From positions 1 to 6,138 of the forward strand of contig JABDMN010000082.1 of the NCBI GenBank assembly GCA_013001485.1: 6,138 bases of DNA. Reading direction: 5' to 3'. The notes beneath the pieces were generated by a model. It did no database searches, was not told the origin of the DNA, and worked only from the letters and a program-made list of their open reading frames with translations. Below, piece by piece: positions 5,640-6,138 of the stretch. Every line of letters begins with the position of its first letter. Within the stretch, counting starts at the first letter, position 1. This stretch comes from Acidimicrobiia bacterium (GTDB taxonomy: Bacteria > Actinomycetota > Acidimicrobiia > Spongiisociales > UBA5794). The translations under genes were made by a program, and so were the position numbers.

Positions 5640-6138
5640 GGGTGACGCTCAACTGGTTGAAGGACTTCGTCGCCATCCCCGACGACGACCCGAAGGCGGT
5701 AGCCGACAGGCTCGAATCGCTGGGCCACGAAGTCGAGTCCATCGAGCCACTCGGTGCGCATTTCACCGAGGTCGTGGTGGGCAGAGTCACCGAGATCGCC
5801 CCACATCCCGACGCGGACAAGGTGAGGGTGTGCCAGGTCGACCTTGGTTCGAAGACTTCAGAGATCATCTGTGGCGCCTGGAACTTCGAAGCCGGGGCCC
5901 TGGTTCCCGTGGCCGTGCCTGGGGCGGTCTTGCCAGGTGGCTTCGAGATCACCGAGCGCAAGATCCGCGGCGTCACATCGCACGGCATGATCTGCTCCGG
6001 TGCGGAACTGGGCCTGAGCGATGAGTCCGAGGGCATTCTCGTCTTGGACGACTCGTTCGAAGTGGGCCGGCCGTTCGCCGAACAGCTTCCCCTGCCCGAC
6101 GTCGTCTTCGATGTGGCGATCACACCCAACCGGCCGGA
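5636..6138 (+). CDS. pheT: Phenylalanine--tRNA ligase beta subunit, N-terminal part (runs off window)
   Basis: The first 167 codons of PheT are present and the frame is open at the right edge; the full protein is normally about 800 residues. The start MRVTLNWLKDFV is typical. Residues about 40-150 form the tRNA-binding OB-fold of the EMAP/Arc1p type: VVVGRVTEIAPHPDADKVRVCQVD, ICGAWNF, ITERKIRGVTSHGMICSGAELGL, then EGILVL. The last residues, FDVAITPNRP, begin the B3/B4 region, which in complete proteins carries editing activity against tyrosine. ATG 5636 overlaps the pheS stop (ATGA) and has GAGG at 5624-5627, an 8-nt gap, so co-translation with pheS is expected in line with the heterotetramer. 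Confidence 0.97.
   Translation, partial: MRVTLNWLKDFVAIPDDDPKAVADRLESLGHEVESIEPLGAHFTEVVVGRVTEIAPHPDADKVRVCQVDLGSKTSEIICGAWNFEAGALVPVAVPGAVLPGGFEITERKIRGVTSHGMICSGAELGLSDESEGILVLDDSFEVGRPFAEQLPLPDVVFDVAITPNRP

Overview
This is a GC-rich chromosomal window made of ordinary housekeeping genes, all on the + strand and tightly packed. The proteins look actinobacterial. RibH has the His-containing N-terminal motif that I recall from mycobacterial RibH. RibBA, L20 and L35 also read like high-GC Gram-positive proteins, and the L20 sequence suggests something near Acidimicrobiia. The lineage is an inference from remembered family sequences; no search was run. I see no mobile element, CRISPR array, tRNA or rRNA.

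Region 1 (1-2333) is the 3' part of a riboflavin operon in the classical order ribD (tail only), ribE, ribBA, ribH. Every junction is a stop/start overlap (TGATG, GTGA, TGATG), so translation is probably coupled. RibBA supplies both precursors: dihydroxybutanone phosphate from ribulose 5-phosphate, and the pyrimidine from GTP. RibD carries the pyrimidine branch forward, RibH condenses the two branches to lumazine, and RibE makes riboflavin.

Region 2 (about 2330-4367) is a translation operon: infC (IF3), rpmI (L35), rplT (L20) and a SpoU/TrmH-type RNA methyltransferase. A near-consensus promoter (TTGACA, 16 nt, TATACT) sits on the ribH stop codon. It is followed by a roughly 140-nt leader full of possible hairpins and a possible 29-residue upstream ORF. 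The infC start is most likely a non-canonical ATC at 2507, not the GTG at 2525. This would fit the known self-control of IF3 through its own poor start codon. The leader is the most interesting part of the window.

Region 3 (4368-6138) starts with a 132-nt spacer holding two strong hairpins, one of them terminator-like. Then come pheS and the first 167 codons of pheT, overlapping by ATGA. These encode the two subunits of phenylalanyl-tRNA synthetase. The pheT gene runs off the right edge.

No wholly new system is visible in the coding genes. What deserves a second look is regulatory: the infC start codon, the infC leader fold and upstream ORF, and the hairpins ahead of pheS.
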